DNA of 64,000 nt from Puniceicoccaceae bacterium (GTDB lineage: Bacteria; Verrucomicrobiota; Verrucomicrobiia; Opitutales; Coraliomargaritaceae). The stretch covers positions 186,001-250,000 of the forward strand of contig CACIKF010000002.1 of the NCBI GenBank assembly GCA_902587165.1. The letters run 5' to 3'. The position numbers were made by a program, and so were the translations under genes. The notes below the pieces were generated by a model. It made no database searches and was not told where the DNA came from. It was given only the letters and a program-made list of their open reading frames with translations. This document shows positions 25,726 through 36,683 of this stretch, in pieces; within the stretch, counting starts at the first letter, position 1, and the number at the start of each line of letters is the position of its first letter.

Positions 25726-26610
25726 TTAAAAAGTCACTGTTTCGTCAGGACGCCGGATCTGCGTGCGGAACCAAGTGCTCTGTTTCTTGACCAGGTGCAA
25801 GGTATTTTGGACAATCGAAGGCAATAATTCATCGTGCTTCAACTCGCCGTCGAGAAAGGCAATCGTCTCACGGTAACCGATGGCAGATGCTGCGCTGGGG
25901 TTTCCTTTGAGACCTTGTAAGAGCAAAGCTTCGACCTCTTCGATCAACCCAGCCTTAAGCATAAGCTCCGCTCGACGCGCTATACGCTGCTTTAAATTCT
26001 CCTTATCGCGCTCCAACAAAATATAATACTTAACACAATCAGTATAAGGTTCAGGGCGTGCGGCGAACTCAGCCTGTAAAGTCGGTAAATCTTTGCCCGA
26101 GGCAATGCAGCGTTCGAGTGCGCGTGAGACCCGTCGCGGATTTTTGACATCTAAATTTCCAGTGCCTGATACACTATGCACACGTAATTCGCCCAACAAG
26201 CCTTCTAGCCCATCCGCCTCGTAAAGCGCCGTCACCTTTGCTCGTATTGCATCGCTTACCTTGACCATATCGATCACGGGTGCAAAAAAACTCTTCAGAT
26301 AAAATCCACTGCCACCCGTCACGACGACGGATTTCCCACGTGCAAAAATCTCTGCCACTGCTGCTTTGGCATCGCGCACATAGGCCACAATATCGTAAGG
26401 TGTGCTGACCGATTTGAGGTCAATCAAATGGTGCGGAATCCTCGCCTGCTCTTCGCGCGATGGCTTAGCGGTGCCGATATCCATTCCTCTATAAATAAGC
26501 GAGGCATCGCAGGAAACTATCTCCGCATCGTGCGCCTCCGCGTAGCTAAGCGCATACTCCGTTTTACCGACCGCAGTCGCCCCAGTAATGATGTGTAATC
26601 TTTGTTCCAT
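25726..26610 (-). CDS. miaA: tRNA dimethylallyltransferase
   Basis: Adds the isopentenyl group to A37 of tRNAs reading UNN codons. The 294-residue protein has the P-loop ITGATAVGKTEYALSYA, then EIVSCDASLIYRGMDIGTAK with the catalytic Asp, the IPHHLIDLKSV motif, GGSGFYLKSFF, and PRRVSRALERC. The GYRETIAFLDG stretch near the C-terminus fits the zinc-less MiaA tail. It is divergent from the membrane protein at 26758. Confidence 0.95.
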   Translation of the reverse strand: MEQRLHIITGATAVGKTEYALSYAEAHDAEIVSCDASLIYRGMDIGTAKPSREEQARIPHHLIDLKSVSTPYDIVAYVRDAKAAVAEIFARGKSVVVTGGSGFYLKSFFAPVIDMVKVSDAIRAKVTALYEADGLEGLLGELRVHSVSGTGNLDVKNPRRVSRALERCIASGKDLPTLQAEFAARPEPYTDCVKYYILLERDKENLKQRIARRAELMLKAGLIEEVEALLLQGLKGNPSAASAIGYRETIAFLDGELKHDELLPSIVQNTLHLVKKQSTWFRTQIRRPDETVTF

Positions 26611-26757
26611 TTGATAATGGCGAATATATGCCCATCCTTATCAAGTGAGAGTGACGAAAGCTTGGCAACCTATGAAAATCTGCATCATTACTGCCCATTC
26701 CCTAGTTTGCCAATAGAGGTACTGTCGCCTTAAACGCTCTTGCGGCGCGGGTCACGA

Positions 26758-27600
26758 ATGCACACCGTTAATTTCAAGATGGACCCATCAATCCGACTCT
26801 GGCAATGGCCGAACATATTGGCGATCGACACCGCCTTGGCCGCTATACTTTGGCAACTAGGCTTGGTAAGAGCTCTGAATACCGAGATCGGTTGGGCGGC
26901 CTCTGCCGTGTTGGGGCTCTCGGTCTGGTTGACCTATGTGGCGGATCGGTTGTTTGATGTGAGGTCGCGGGAAATGGTAGCACTCTTTTCGCTCAGGCAT
27001 CAGTTCGCAAAGCGATACCGCCAAGCACTTTGGTATGTCTGGTTTGTGCTGCTGGCGATGAATCTGCTACTAGCAAGGCAGCTCACGGCCATGCAACTCA
27101 AGAACGGTTGCCTACTCCTAATATTTTGCTTACTCTATACAATACTCAACCAAAAGCTTTCAAGGCACTTTTTTCCCAAGGAGATCTGCGTAGCTTTGAT
27201 CTATGCGAGCGGCGTAATAATATTTATGCCAGTAGCTTACCCACTCGGTTTCTTCGCAGTATTCGCTTTATTGTGCCTGCTCAATTGCTTGATGATCGGA
27301 GCGAGAGAAAAAGTGATCGACGCTAAAATGCATGTACACTCGATCGCAACTTTAGTCGCGGAGCGCTGGCTAACGCTGCTTGCTTTATTCGGCGCAGGGC
27401 TGGCAATTTGGCGAGGCGGCGAATTGTGGCTCGGGCTGGCTCTTAGCTTAGGGCTGCTCGGGATGCTACATGGACTAAGGAAGAGAATTAGCATGGAAAC
27501 CTTTCGTGTGTTCGCAGATGCTTCCTTAGTCTTGGGCGCCCTGTATGCCCTTTATTTAGGGTATCGCCTTGGGCCGGCCATGATTTCAGCGGCAACTTAA
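26758..27600 (+). CDS. Polytopic membrane protein, possibly UbiA-related
   Basis: I do not recognise a confident family. The 280-residue product (ATG at 26758; the frame is open to a TTG at 26740) has eight or nine hydrophobic helices. The sequence WLTYVADRLFDVRSREMVAL near residue 65 is reminiscent of the first Asp-rich motif of UbiA prenyltransferases (N/D-x3-D-x3-D), and the spacing of helices fits. The second Asp motif is weak (GAREKVIDAKMH), so catalytic activity is doubtful. No biosynthetic neighbours help: miaA is divergent and the thioredoxin gene convergent. Confidence 0.55.
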   Translation: MHTVNFKMDPSIRLWQWPNILAIDTALAAILWQLGLVRALNTEIGWAASAVLGLSVWLTYVADRLFDVRSREMVALFSLRHQFAKRYRQALWYVWFVLLAMNLLLARQLTAMQLKNGCLLLIFCLLYTILNQKLSRHFFPKEICVALIYASGVIIFMPVAYPLGFFAVFALLCLLNCLMIGAREKVIDAKMHVHSIATLVAERWLTLLALFGAGLAIWRGGELWLGLALSLGLLGMLHGLRKRISMETFRVFADASLVLGALYALYLGYRLGPAMISAAT

Positions 27601-27619
27601 AAGTGGAGATCAAACTTTC

Positions 27620-28348
27620 CTAATCTGCTTTGAGTAGTTTTTCAAATTCTTCCATCACGGCAGTGGGTCCAATATATTTGCCTGTATTGTCGTAACTATC
27701 GAGCAGCTTATTGCCTTCGGCATCGGTAATGATTAGACTGGGAATGCCGTTACCGTTACTTTGCACGATATCTTTATTCTCGCCATAGGCGAAGGCAGGC
27801 CAGGTCATATTGTATTCGCTCATGTAATCAGCCATATCATCCTCGCTGCGATCGCTGCTAACAAAGACGAGCTCGAAAGCGGCACCTCGGCGCTTCTGCT
27901 TATTGTAAAAATCAACAAGAACAGGAGTGAACTTACGGCATGGCGGACACCACATGGCGGATTGGTAGAAGGCAAAATACTTGGGCAAATCGGACTGCTC
28001 TGGTTCGAAATCGACAAGGCGTTTACCTTTTGGAGTGACTAGCTCTTTATAGACGTTTTCAGCAAAGGCACTGCGATCAACTGGAGCTACTGAGCTCGAA
28101 CTATCATCCTGCTTCGACTGAGCGATCTGCCAGTCACGGGCGAATTCCCGATCAGAGGGCTTAAGATCAACTAATGGGAAATTAACAACTTTCCCTTCCC
28201 TGTTTTCTAGCTGAAGCAAGGTGCCTTGGACTGCATTTAACTTCGCCTCAAAGTAGCCACCGCCGGTTATATTCCATGTGCGAAATGAATCTCTGGCAGA
28301 GGCAGACAGGGCAATCAGCAAAAAAAGTAGGGGATGCATGGATGTCAT
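27620..28348 (-). CDS. Exported thioredoxin-like protein with SHD1-like domain
   Basis: A signal peptide ([18 protein letters not shown]) is followed by an about 55-residue segment [15 protein letters not shown] ... [16 protein letters not shown] that matches the pattern of the SHD1 (Sla1 homology) domain common in Verrucomicrobia and Planctomycetes. The C-terminal half is a thioredoxin fold of the nucleoredoxin/tryparedoxin type: [16 protein letters not shown] carries the redox Cys pair, then [18 protein letters not shown] and TWPAFAY. It probably acts as a periplasmic disulfide reductant. I used the ATG at 28348; 28339 is also possible. It lies 19 bp downstream of the adenylate-kinase-like gene. 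Confidence 0.82.
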   Translation of the reverse strand: MTSMHPLLFLLIALSASARDSFRTWNITGGGYFEAKLNAVQGTLLQLENREGKVVNFPLVDLKPSDREFARDWQIAQSKQDDSSSSVAPVDRSAFAENVYKELVTPKGKRLVDFEPEQSDLPKYFAFYQSAMWCPPCRKFTPVLVDFYNKQKRRGAAFELVFVSSDRSEDDMADYMSEYNMTWPAFAYGENKDIVQSNGNGIPSLIITDAEGNKLLDSYDNTGKYIGPTAVMEEFEKLLKAD

Positions 28349-28367
28349 AATTTTTTGGTGCGACTGA

Positions 28368-29585
28368 CTAACGTCCGCGTCGAATATCAGAGCCCTTAAA
28401 CTGAACACGCACACGGAAGATGCGCTTAATGCGGGTCTTAATTTTGAAGGTCTTGGGGTCAATAGAGTCTGGGATTTCTTCACGGTGCAGATCGACAATT
28501 GCGTGGTAACCTCGCTCGGAAAAAATATCGATCAGCATGGCGAGTGCATCTGGATCATGTAGGACGGAGTCCTCGGTATTGATCACGGCAGATCCTGAGA
28601 TGGCGTGGCGCTCAATGATCGGCATGAAGTCGCTCTTTATAAGATCGACGACCTCCTCAAAGAGAGGCTCTTGACGATCGACATAGGCATCGAGTCGGTC
28701 GACGAGATCCTGACGGGCGTGCTTTGATATAGTAGCGGCTACGGGAATGCTTGAGATGCGATCATAAGTAGCCTCGTCGAGTTCGAGAGAGCCTTGGTAA
28801 CGTAGCTCATCGTCAATACGTTGGCGGACGGCTTCGATCGTTCCATGAGCATTAATAAAGTGATAGAAGAAGATCTCACGCAGGTCTTTGAGGGCACCAT
28901 AGGTCTTCTCTTTAAAAGTGCGGTAGCGGTTGAGCGCCGCCTCAGGATCAAGGTCGGTCGGGCGCAGTTCTTCAATTTCACCAACGCCAGACTCAAGGAC
29001 TTCCTCGTTATGCGCCTGCGCTTCGACTCCACGGTTTATTTGGCGCTTCACGCTCTCCTTCTTATCGATAAAGAGCACAACTATATGGAAGTGGGGCTTC
29101 TTGAAATGCTCAGAGTAGAGTGTCCCTTTAAATTTATTACTCTGTTCGATCAGCTTTTGATAAAGGAGCTTAACGCACTCCACCTGCACTTTGGTGCGGG
29201 GGAAACCATCGACGACTGCACCGCTCTTATAAACGGGGTCAAGGAGTTTGCGCAGCATGATTTCGATGACCTCACGGTCGCCCACTAGCATGCCAGCGTC
29301 TTTCATCTTCTGTGCTTCGGGGCTCTTGAGTAGACTACTGACCACAAGCGGTGGTGCTGTGAGGTCGCGATACTGCATAATGAACTCAGTATTCGTACCC
29401 TTACCCGCACCAGGCGCACCGTTGAGCCAGAAAATCTCTTTCGGGAAGCGGAGATATTCCTCGCCTAGTTCGTCTTCTAGGCTTGCCCAGACAGAGTTGA
29501 AGATGATCTGCGCGTCCTTGACCTCAAGGTCTTGAACATTTTTTTTGGCAGGTTTGATTTCGACTGGGGCCTGATCTGAAGCCAT
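28368..29585 (-). CDS. Adenylate-kinase-like NMP kinase with long C-terminal extension
   Basis: The 405-residue product (ATG at 29585, [16 protein letters not shown]) holds a nucleoside monophosphate kinase domain at about residues 45-255: P-loop [11 protein letters not shown] (56-65), the NMP region [19 protein letters not shown], and [11 protein letters not shown] with the Asp-Gly-Phe-Pro-Arg motif (126-130). It is preceded by a 45-residue N-terminal extension and followed by about 130 residues with no family I recognise ([20 protein letters not shown] onward). It is twice the size of Adk. Whether it replaces Adk or has another substrate is unknown. Confidence 0.78.
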   Translation of the reverse strand: MASDQAPVEIKPAKKNVQDLEVKDAQIIFNSVWASLEDELGEEYLRFPKEIFWLNGAPGAGKGTNTEFIMQYRDLTAPPLVVSSLLKSPEAQKMKDAGMLVGDREVIEIMLRKLLDPVYKSGAVVDGFPRTKVQVECVKLLYQKLIEQSNKFKGTLYSEHFKKPHFHIVVLFIDKKESVKRQINRGVEAQAHNEEVLESGVGEIEELRPTDLDPEAALNRYRTFKEKTYGALKDLREIFFYHFINAHGTIEAVRQRIDDELRYQGSLELDEATYDRISSIPVAATISKHARQDLVDRLDAYVDRQEPLFEEVVDLIKSDFMPIIERHAISGSAVINTEDSVLHDPDALAMLIDIFSERGYHAIVDLHREEIPDSIDPKTFKIKTRIKRIFRVRVQFKGSDIRRGR

Positions 29586-29700
29586 TTTATATAAATTTAG
29601 ATGAGTGGTGATTAGGTAAGTTAAGCTCTGTCGGAATCCACCAGTGAGATCAAGTCCCTTTCGGAATTTAACCAAGTACCGCGGGCTTACTGATTGGCCC

Positions 29701-30894
29701 TTATGTGCGTGGGCGGCAAATACGCTCGGTCGCGCTCTCAAAGTCTTCCTCTCCGCTCAGAATGTCGATTTCTAGGCGTAGATAATAAACAGGCACGCTT
29801 GCCTTAATATCATCAAAGAGGCGCACGGCGTCCTTCTCAGTTGTAACGATCATATCTAAATTGGTTTTGTCGGCCTTACGGTAGAGGCGCTCGATCTCGT
29901 AACGAGTAAATCGGTGATGATCCAGAAAGCGTTGGTTGTAAAGAATCTCGGCACCGAAATCGCGGAGCATTTTTTCAAAGCTTTCGGGCGAGGCGATGCC
30001 GCTGAAGGCTCCGATCTTGGCCTCTCTAAGTACATCCAGCGACAGGCGCTCGCCTGTATCGACAGATTGGAGATACTGCGGCTTGTGCGCGCATTCGATT
30101 ATCTCAGCCTTAGGATTATTCTCGCGAATCAGCTCGAGGAGGGCTTCATCACGATTCCCATCAGATTTAGTCAGAAAAATATAGCTGGCACGTGATAGAT
30201 GTTTGATCGGTTCGCGCAGGATGCCGCGGGGGAGTAAATGTTGATTGCCGAATGGATTCGTTTTGTCGACAAGTAGGAGATTAAGCCTTCCCTTGAGCGG
30301 TAGATATTGGAAGCCGTCGTCGAGAATAAGGGTATCGCAACCGAACTTACGAATGGCAAAAGAACCGGCTTTGACCCGATTTTTATCACAAAGCACAACA
30401 ACCCCTGGCAGATTCTGGGCGAGCATGTAAGGCTCATCGCCGGCTACTTCGGAGTCAAGTAGGACAGTCTTACCATCGCTCACGATCTTAGGCGGCACTT
30501 CTTCACCATGGCTCAGCTTCCGCCAAATTTTTTTCATCAAAGGTTCTTTTTTACTCTTATAACCGCGACTAAGAATGGCGACTTTGCGACCACGCTCAGT
30601 CAAGGTCCGTGCAAATTTCTCCACAACTGGAGTTTTACCCGTGCCGCCTACGGTGAGGTTCCCAACGACAACAACCATGCAACCCAGCGGCTTATTCCGA
30701 AAGATCCTGTGTTCGTAGAGATACAAGCGCAGTTGTACGAGAGCCCTGAATATATAAGACAGAACATAGAGGAAGCTTGCCAACAATTCAGCCTCACGTC
30801 CGTGCCGGCGATCGTAGATCACATCGGTGGTAAAAAGAGCAAAATCATTCGCCATGCGCGCGAACTTATAGCGAAATCTACGGAGTGAAGGCAT
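29701..30894 (-). CDS. lpxK: Tetraacyldisaccharide 4'-kinase
   Basis: Phosphorylates the 4' position of the lipid A precursor at the inner membrane. The 397-residue protein has an N-terminal membrane-associated helix ([20 protein letters not shown]) and the LpxK P-loop [20 protein letters not shown] near residue 75, then [11 protein letters not shown], the Walker-B-like [16 protein letters not shown], and [16 protein letters not shown]. This supports a Gram-negative outer membrane with lipid A. It starts 115 bp upstream of the NMP-kinase gene. Confidence 0.95.
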   Translation of the reverse strand: MPSLRRFRYKFARMANDFALFTTDVIYDRRHGREAELLASFLYVLSYIFRALVQLRLYLYEHRIFRNKPLGCMVVVVGNLTVGGTGKTPVVEKFARTLTERGRKVAILSRGYKSKKEPLMKKIWRKLSHGEEVPPKIVSDGKTVLLDSEVAGDEPYMLAQNLPGVVVLCDKNRVKAGSFAIRKFGCDTLILDDGFQYLPLKGRLNLLLVDKTNPFGNQHLLPRGILREPIKHLSRASYIFLTKSDGNRDEALLELIRENNPKAEIIECAHKPQYLQSVDTGERLSLDVLREAKIGAFSGIASPESFEKMLRDFGAEILYNQRFLDHHRFTRYEIERLYRKADKTNLDMIVTTEKDAVRLFDDIKASVPVYYLRLEIDILSGEEDFESATERICRPRT

Positions 30895-31033
30895 AGGGCA
30901 GAAAACTTAGAACTTAACTAAAAAGCGATTCTCAAAAATAGAAAGAGGGTTGACGCCAGATTTAATCAACGCTTTCTCTCGAAAAAACACCATGCCCTCG
31001 TGATCTTCGGTGGCTACCGCGCATCTACTTTCT

Positions 31034-33625
31034 ATGAAATATCTAATCATCGCCGAGAAACCTTCTGTCGCGACCGACCTCTCCAAAGCCCTAAGCAGAG
31101 AATTTGGTAAATTTACCAAAAAGGGCAAATCGCGCGATGCGACCTATTTCGAGTGCGATCGTGCTGCCATCACATCGGCCGTCGGCCACCTTGTCGAGCT
31201 GAAGATGCCGACAGGTCCCAATGGCAAAAATCTGCCCTGGAACTTCAACGTGCTACCCGCCATCCCAGAGAAGTTTGAGCTTCAGCCAATCGAACAAAGC
31301 GCTGGTCGCCTTAAACACGTCCTTAATCTTGCTAAGAAGAAAGAGTTCGATGTAATTGTAAATGCTTGTGATGCTGGCCGAGAGGGTGAGCTGATTTTCC
31401 AATACATAATGGACATTGGTAAGATCAAAAAGCCGGTCAAACGCCTCTGGATGCAATCGATGACTACGGGTGCGATCCAAGAAGCTTGGCAAGCACTGCG
31501 CGAGGGCGAGCAAATGTCCAACCTTGCCGACGCCGCTAAATGCCGTTCCGAGTCGGATTGGCTCGTAGGTCTCAACTCGACCCGCGCCCTCACCTGCTTC
31601 CGCTCTCGCCACGGAGGATTTAACATCACCGCCGCAGGTCGTGTACAGACGCCTACCCTAGCCATCCTCGCCAAACGCGAGCGTGAGATCCAAGCCTTCA
31701 AGCCTCTAGACTACTGGGAAATACATGCTGACTTTGCGGTGTCTAAGGGCAACTACCCCGGCAAATGGATCGACCTCAACTGGAAGAAAAACCCCGAATA
31801 TCCACACGGCCGAGCGGAGCGTCTCTGGGATAAGGAAAAAGCTCTTGCCATTCGCGAACGCTGCGCCGGCAAAGAAGGCAAGGTAAGCGAAGAGAAAAAA
31901 CCGACCAAACAAATCGCGCCACAGCTTTACGATCTCACCACGCTCCAGCGTGAGGCTCCCTTCACCGCGAAAAATACTCTCGGCCTCGCTCAAGCGCTTT
32001 ATGAGCGCCACAAGATGCTCACTTACCCGAGGACAGATTCCCGCTATTTACCCGAGGACTACATGAGCAAAGTCCACGAGACCATGCGCGATCTCGCCAA
32101 CTCAGACCACCCAATTGCGAATTGGGCAGCCAACGCAATCGAAGAAGATCGCGTAAAGTTCAATAAGCGCATCTTTAATAACGCCAAAGTCTCCGATCAC
32201 TTTGCCATCATCCCAACTGGCCGTGTGGTGAAGCTCAACGAACAAGAGTCCAAACTCTACGACATGGTGGTCAAACGCTTCATCTCGGTTTTCTTTCCAC
32301 ACGCTGAGTTCGAAGTCACTAAGCGTCTCACGACAATCAATCATGGAGCGGAAAAAGATACCTTCTTGACCAACGGTAAGACGTTGACGAGCCCCGGGTG
32401 GTTGGCCGTCTATGGACGCGTAGCAGGTGTCGCCGCAGGCAAGGACGAGCTGGTAGGCGTCGATGAGGGTGAAACCGCACGTATACCCGATTTGCCAATT
32501 ATGCGAGAAATCGCCGAAGGTGAAGAGCTACCCGCCCCGATTCGCGTCGAGGATAAGTCGACCAAGCCACCTGCCCGCTACACTGAGTCTACACTCCTAG
32601 CCGCCATGGAAGGTGCGGGTAAACTCATCGACGACGATGAACTGCGCGAAGCCATGTCCGAGCGCGGTCTCGGTACACCCGCTACTAGAGCCGCGACGAT
32701 TGAGGGTCTCCTCCGCCAGAAATACATCGCTCGTGAAGGTCGTGATCTCAACGTCTCCGGCAAAGGTCTGCGCCTGATCGATCTCTGCGAAGAAATGGAC
32801 ATCAAAGCCCTCAGCTCACCCTCCATGACGGGCGACTGGGAGGCCCAACTTAACAAGATGGAAAAGGGCGAGATCTGCCGCGACATCTTCATGCAAGGAA
32901 TCAACCAATTCACGGAAGACGTGGTTGAGAAGGCACGCTCACACATGCAAATGCTCGTCAACCGCGCCTTCCCTGACCTAGAGTGTCCGTGTCCCGCCTG
33001 CGGCGCAGCGCGACTCAAACAAACCGACGCCACCTACGAATGCCGCGAGGAAGCGTGTGACTTCCGCATATCGAAGCACATCGCTGGTCGCCGGCTTAAC
33101 GACGACGAAGCAAAAGAGCTTATAATCACAAAGCAACTCCCTGAAGTTGATGGCTTCGTCTCTCGCTTCAACAAACCTTTCAGCGCAGCACTCAAGCTTG
33201 CTCAATCAGTTTCCAAAACTGGAAAAATAGGCAAATGGAAGACCGAATTTGTCTTTGATGGTGATGAGCCCACTCTAGCCGAAGACTTGAAGGACGAGCA
33301 AATCATCAAGAGCTTCATTATGCATAACGGCGCCGAAGCAAAACTCTATGAAACGGAGAAAGCTTATCATATTCCCGCCTTGAAGACAAGCGACTCACCT
33401 GAAGGTTTTCGCCTTGGAAAGACGATCTTGCAAAAAGAGCTACAGCCCGAGGAGGTGGAGAAACTCTTCACCGAGGGAAAGACCGCCCTACTCGACGGGT
33501 TCGTTTCTAAACGCACCAAGCGACCCTTCAAAGCCTACCTAACACTCGACTTCGACAGCGGTAAGATCGGCTTCGAATTTGCCCCACGCCCTGTTAAAAA
33601 AGCAGCGGAGAAGGCAACTAAGTAA
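31034..33625 (+). CDS. topB: DNA topoisomerase III-type (type IA)
   Basis: Relaxes or decatenates DNA by single-strand passage. I use the ATG at 31034, giving the TOPRIM start [20 protein letters not shown]; further TOPRIM acidic motif [17 protein letters not shown]. The catalytic Tyr is in [17 protein letters not shown]. The C-terminal part has a four-Cys zinc site ([13 protein letters not shown] ... CREEACDF) and two repeats with the pattern [12 protein letters not shown] and [15 protein letters not shown], seen in TopB-like enzymes. It is 863 residues long, longer than E. coli TopB (653), because of those repeats. Confidence 0.92.
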   Translation: MKYLIIAEKPSVATDLSKALSREFGKFTKKGKSRDATYFECDRAAITSAVGHLVELKMPTGPNGKNLPWNFNVLPAIPEKFELQPIEQSAGRLKHVLNLAKKKEFDVIVNACDAGREGELIFQYIMDIGKIKKPVKRLWMQSMTTGAIQEAWQALREGEQMSNLADAAKCRSESDWLVGLNSTRALTCFRSRHGGFNITAAGRVQTPTLAILAKREREIQAFKPLDYWEIHADFAVSKGNYPGKWIDLNWKKNPEYPHGRAERLWDKEKALAIRERCAGKEGKVSEEKKPTKQIAPQLYDLTTLQREAPFTAKNTLGLAQALYERHKMLTYPRTDSRYLPEDYMSKVHETMRDLANSDHPIANWAANAIEEDRVKFNKRIFNNAKVSDHFAIIPTGRVVKLNEQESKLYDMVVKRFISVFFPHAEFEVTKRLTTINHGAEKDTFLTNGKTLTSPGWLAVYGRVAGVAAGKDELVGVDEGETARIPDLPIMREIAEGEELPAPIRVEDKSTKPPARYTESTLLAAMEGAGKLIDDDELREAMSERGLGTPATRAATIEGLLRQKYIAREGRDLNVSGKGLRLIDLCEEMDIKALSSPSMTGDWEAQLNKMEKGEICRDIFMQGINQFTEDVVEKARSHMQMLVNRAFPDLECPCPACGAARLKQTDATYECREEACDFRISKHIAGRRLNDDEAKELIITKQLPEVDGFVSRFNKPFSAALKLAQSVSKTGKIGKWKTEFVFDGDEPTLAEDLKDEQIIKSFIMHNGAEAKLYETEKAYHIPALKTSDSPEGFRLGKTILQKELQPEEVEKLFTEGKTALLDGFVSKRTKRPFKAYLTLDFDSGKIGFEFAPRPVKKAAEKATK

Positions 33626-33682
33626 CAGCTATAGAGCGCCTCTAGCGTCCGCTAAAGACTAATTACTCTTGTGGTAGATCCG

Positions 33683-34690
33683 CTAATTGAAACCAAATAA
33701 CTTTTTAATCGTGGCAATCGTTGCGGATGTAATCTTCGGACTGGAGCCGCTGAGATTCAAGACACGATGGCAGCTTTGCGATTCCAGTAAACTAGGATGG
33801 TAGGCAATTATCTTCACATCACCGATTTGGCCCTTGAGCTTATCTTCGACAAAGCGGGGCTTCCACTCCATAGGCACCCCGTATTGTGTAAAGGCGATGT
33901 CCCATGCCACGACAGTCTTACCCGCAAAAGACTCAGTCACTAGAGCAGGATAATTGCGGACAAAGTCAGGCACTTGATTACTAAAAACTCGGATACGTGT
34001 CGCAACTGGCAGACGACCTAGGTGCTCTCGTAAATTACTTACCTGACCGCTACGAATGTTTTGATAAAAAGCCAGCGGATCAACACTCACTAGGTTCATA
34101 CCATTCCAGATACCGTGGCGATTCTTAGTGTCAAATTTCTGATCCATATACCATTTTTCAAAATCGTCTGTCAGGCGAAAGCCGATCTCAAAGTGGACGT
34201 GGGCGCGACTGCGCGGAATCGTATAAGTGGCGGAACGCCCCATGATACCTAGCACAGTGCCCGTCTCGACCCGTGCGCCGCGCACAATAGTATCAGCCAG
34301 GCTGGCAAGGTGTGCGTAGAGCGTATGATAAGCAGGAGTTTCTTGATCGTGCTCAATTACCACATAGCGCCCATAACTACTGTAACCAGAAGTGCGACTA
34401 ACATGAACGACTCGACCTGGTAGCACGGCATAGACAGGATCAGCAGCCTCACCGCGATCGTCGCGCTTAATCGGATACAAATCAAGCCCTTCGTGGAAGC
34501 GGCTACCGCCATTACGCACGCAACCGAATAAGCCGGATTCAACGCGCCCAGATACAGTAGCTTGGACATAAGCCTCGATCGGTTTGCCGTTTTGAAAAGC
34601 GGGGTTCGGCGTCGGCCAGATTAGACTAGCGTTAGCCAGAAATGGCACTAACAGGACAGGAAGTAAGCGAAAGAGGCTAGGCATCTTCAT
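33683..34690 (-). CDS. M23-family metallopeptidase (LytM/peptidase M23)
   Basis: Exported zinc peptidase or peptidase-like protein of the peptidoglycan layer. A signal peptide ends near residue 22. The M23 domain spans about residues 60-175: SRFHEGLDLYPIKRD (H-x3-D), the strand YGRYVVIEHD, TLYAHLASL, and SRAHVHFEIGFRL (H-x-H). All four metal residues are present, so hydrolytic activity is plausible. The C-terminal 150 residues are not recognised. It ends an operon with a lipoprotein and a hypothetical gene (33683-35737). Confidence 0.88.
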   Translation of the reverse strand: MKMPSLFRLLPVLLVPFLANASLIWPTPNPAFQNGKPIEAYVQATVSGRVESGLFGCVRNGGSRFHEGLDLYPIKRDDRGEAADPVYAVLPGRVVHVSRTSGYSSYGRYVVIEHDQETPAYHTLYAHLASLADTIVRGARVETGTVLGIMGRSATYTIPRSRAHVHFEIGFRLTDDFEKWYMDQKFDTKNRHGIWNGMNLVSVDPLAFYQNIRSGQVSNLREHLGRLPVATRIRVFSNQVPDFVRNYPALVTESFAGKTVVAWDIAFTQYGVPMEWKPRFVEDKLKGQIGDVKIIAYHPSLLESQSCHRVLNLSGSSPKITSATIATIKKLFGFN

Positions 34691-34726
34691 TTTCCGTAAT
34701 CTAAGGGAGAAGTAGATTCTTAGCGC

Positions 34727-35218
34727 CTACTTATTTGCCTGTAGCTTTACGATGGTCTCCTTAATATCTAGCACAAGCTGACCGAGTTCCTCATCGTCGA
34801 CTTCAACAAATGTATAGAAGTTACCATCTTGTATGGCGCCATCAATGCGGCGAGCACCGATTGCATTTCCGTTGACCATGAAAACGATACGGCTGCCCAT
34901 ACTAGAAACGGAGGCTCGATAAAGATCACGCGCACCTTGACCACCTGTCTGGACTAACAATGCCACCCCCATATCGACTTTGACCATCTCTACGTTTAGA
35001 ATATCAAACTCGTTCACAACGGGATCACCCTGAATACTGACCGTCGTCCTGCTGACTGGCAAAGTGACCGTCTCTCCGCTGGTCGCGCCGTAATTGACAC
35101 CGCGTGTCTCGAGCATGAGGCGTGGCACGCTGAGATTTTCAAGTTTGTCTTTTTTACAAGCAACTAAAAGGCCGAAGCTAACAAGAAGTATGAGAGAAGA
35201 TAGAGCAATCCGAGGCAT
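34727..35218 (-). CDS. Lipoprotein with a SecD-P1-head-like segment
   Basis: The 163-residue product has a lipoprotein signal (SLILLVSFGLLVAC, Cys 21 as lipidation site). The middle and end (EFDILNVEMVKVDMGVALLV, RIVFMVNGNAIGARRIDGAI, QDGNFYTFVEVDDEELGQL) follow the strand pattern of the head subdomain of the SecD periplasmic P1 region, which also occurs in free-standing lipoproteins. This likeness is from memory and unverified. It lies between the M23 gene and an unknown gene, with 36 and 21 bp gaps, in one operon. Confidence 0.65.
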   Translation of the reverse strand: MPRIALSSLILLVSFGLLVACKKDKLENLSVPRLMLETRGVNYGATSGETVTLPVSRTTVSIQGDPVVNEFDILNVEMVKVDMGVALLVQTGGQGARDLYRASVSSMGSRIVFMVNGNAIGARRIDGAIQDGNFYTFVEVDDEELGQLVLDIKETIVKLQANK

Positions 35219-35239
35219 AGTATGTATTCGGTTCAGATA

Positions 35240-35737
35240 TTAGAGAATAATGTCGCCAACAGTATCTTCTATTTTAAGCATTAGTTCGGTAGAAATATCC
35301 ACAATTGGTACTTGGATCAACTGCTTAGTTTTGACATGTCGATAGCTCTGCTCGCCGATAGACCTACGATCACCGTTGGCGCGTAGTACTCGCTTGCGCT
35401 CCAGCATAAGTGAGAGGAGGTGCTTGAGCATGTCAGACTCTTCTTTGGTTTCGGGTGATTCATTTTCAAAAAGTGAAAAGAAAAAGTCTTCTGCGGAGGC
35501 CATCGTCTCCTTCACGGCAGTAATCTCATCGTTGGGATCTTTAACCACGCGTGCCCAGCGTCCGAGGACTTGGTCCGGAAGCCCAAAAGCTTCGACTTCA
35601 TCAGGTCGTAGGTCGGCGCGGCCTAGCTCACCCGCTTCTTTACCCTTGAAAATAAGGCAGACGACTTGGTCGCCCGGCTTAAAGGCTTCGCCACTGAGAG
35701 TCGAATTGCGTGCGATTGTTTTGATTTGCCATTCCAT
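35240..35737 (-). CDS. Hypothetical protein
   Basis: I do not recognise this family. The 165-residue product (ATG at 35737, MEWQIKTIARNSTLSGEAFK) has no signal peptide. It starts with an apparent beta-rich region containing KPGDQVVCLIFKGKEAGELG, followed by a charged helical stretch (ASAEDFFFSLFENESPETKE, MLKHLLSLMLERKRVLRANG), and ends with KTKQLIQVPIVDISTEL. It heads the operon with the lipoprotein and the M23 peptidase, so it may be a cytoplasmic partner of that pair. Confidence 0.7.
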   Translation of the reverse strand: MEWQIKTIARNSTLSGEAFKPGDQVVCLIFKGKEAGELGRADLRPDEVEAFGLPDQVLGRWARVVKDPNDEITAVKETMASAEDFFFSLFENESPETKEESDMLKHLLSLMLERKRVLRANGDRRSIGEQSYRHVKTKQLIQVPIVDISTELMLKIEDTVGDIIL

Positions 35738-35899
35738 AATTACAGAAAAGATAAGTTTAAAGACTGCGGGAAATGGGCCCTGTGGCAACTATAACTCTTG
35801 GTCAAAATTGAAGGCTAGTAGAATGATAATCCTTCTAATTATTCTTGCGGCTAAAGGACATTACTTAACTGTCTGCGACTTCCACCCACCACTACTACT

Positions 35900-36580
35900 A
35901 TGCCAAGAACTATCGCCATCGGAGACGTCCACGGCTGTGCCGACGAATTCGGAGAACTACTTGCAAAGCTCGAACTGAAGCCTGACGACCGGGTCATTCA
36001 GGTCGGAGACTTAGTGAATCGTGGTCCCGATAGCCACCGAGTGATAGAACTGGCACGCGAATATCAGGTAGAATCAATTATCGGAAATCATGAGCTACGC
36101 CTGATCACTGCACGGGGAAAAAACAAGCCGAGCCTACTCAATCAATACGACCAAGTCACCCTCGAGGAGCTGACAAAAGAAGACTGGAACTATCTCGAGG
36201 CGATGCCGAAGTTTCTCTACGATGCGCAAATCGATACAGTGATCGTACATGGCGGTTTCCTGCCTAATAAACCATGGCAGACACAAGGTAGCGAGCTAAT
36301 CACTAACATTCAAGTTATCGATGAAAAAGGCAAAGCAGCCAAGCGCTCCGACGCCCCTTACGCCGCCCCTTGGTCAGACTCCTGGAGTGGCAGTCCCTTC
36401 GTTGTTTACGGTCACACCCCACGCCCGAGAGTGTTTGAACGTAGAGGATCGATTGGGATCGATACTGGATGCGTCTACGGAGGTCATCTCACCGCCTACA
36501 TTATCGAAGACAAATCCCTCATCCAAGTCCGTGCACACAAGGCCTACGCGCATAGCAAGCACCTGCCAGATCCAATTTAA
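35900..36580 (+). CDS. Calcineurin-like metallophosphoesterase
   Basis: Di-metal phosphoesterase of the PPP/ApaH type. The 226-residue product shows the full set of metal motifs: AIGDVHGCADEF (D-x-H), QVGDLVNRGPDS (GD-x2-x-RG), IIGNHELRL (GNHE), then VIVHGGFLPNKPW and VVYGHTPRPRV, and a closing IGIDTGCVYGG. Its length is near bacterial PrpE/ApaH and Ser/Thr phosphatase sets, so it may hydrolyse dinucleoside polyphosphates or phosphoproteins; the target cannot be read from sequence. Confidence 0.88.
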   Translation: MPRTIAIGDVHGCADEFGELLAKLELKPDDRVIQVGDLVNRGPDSHRVIELAREYQVESIIGNHELRLITARGKNKPSLLNQYDQVTLEELTKEDWNYLEAMPKFLYDAQIDTVIVHGGFLPNKPWQTQGSELITNIQVIDEKGKAAKRSDAPYAAPWSDSWSGSPFVVYGHTPRPRVFERRGSIGIDTGCVYGGHLTAYIIEDKSLIQVRAHKAYAHSKHLPDPI

Positions 36581-36683
36581 ATAAGCATTCGTTCTTCTAC
36601 AGTTTATCCATTCTAGATAGTATATAATGCTTTGCTAATTCTATCTACATTTAATAATTCACCATCTTTAAACTTTTCTTAAA

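Noticed and set aside
30245-30430. Small plus-strand frames within lpxK
   Set aside because: Short antisense frames inside a clearly coding region with no ribosome-binding site or family match.
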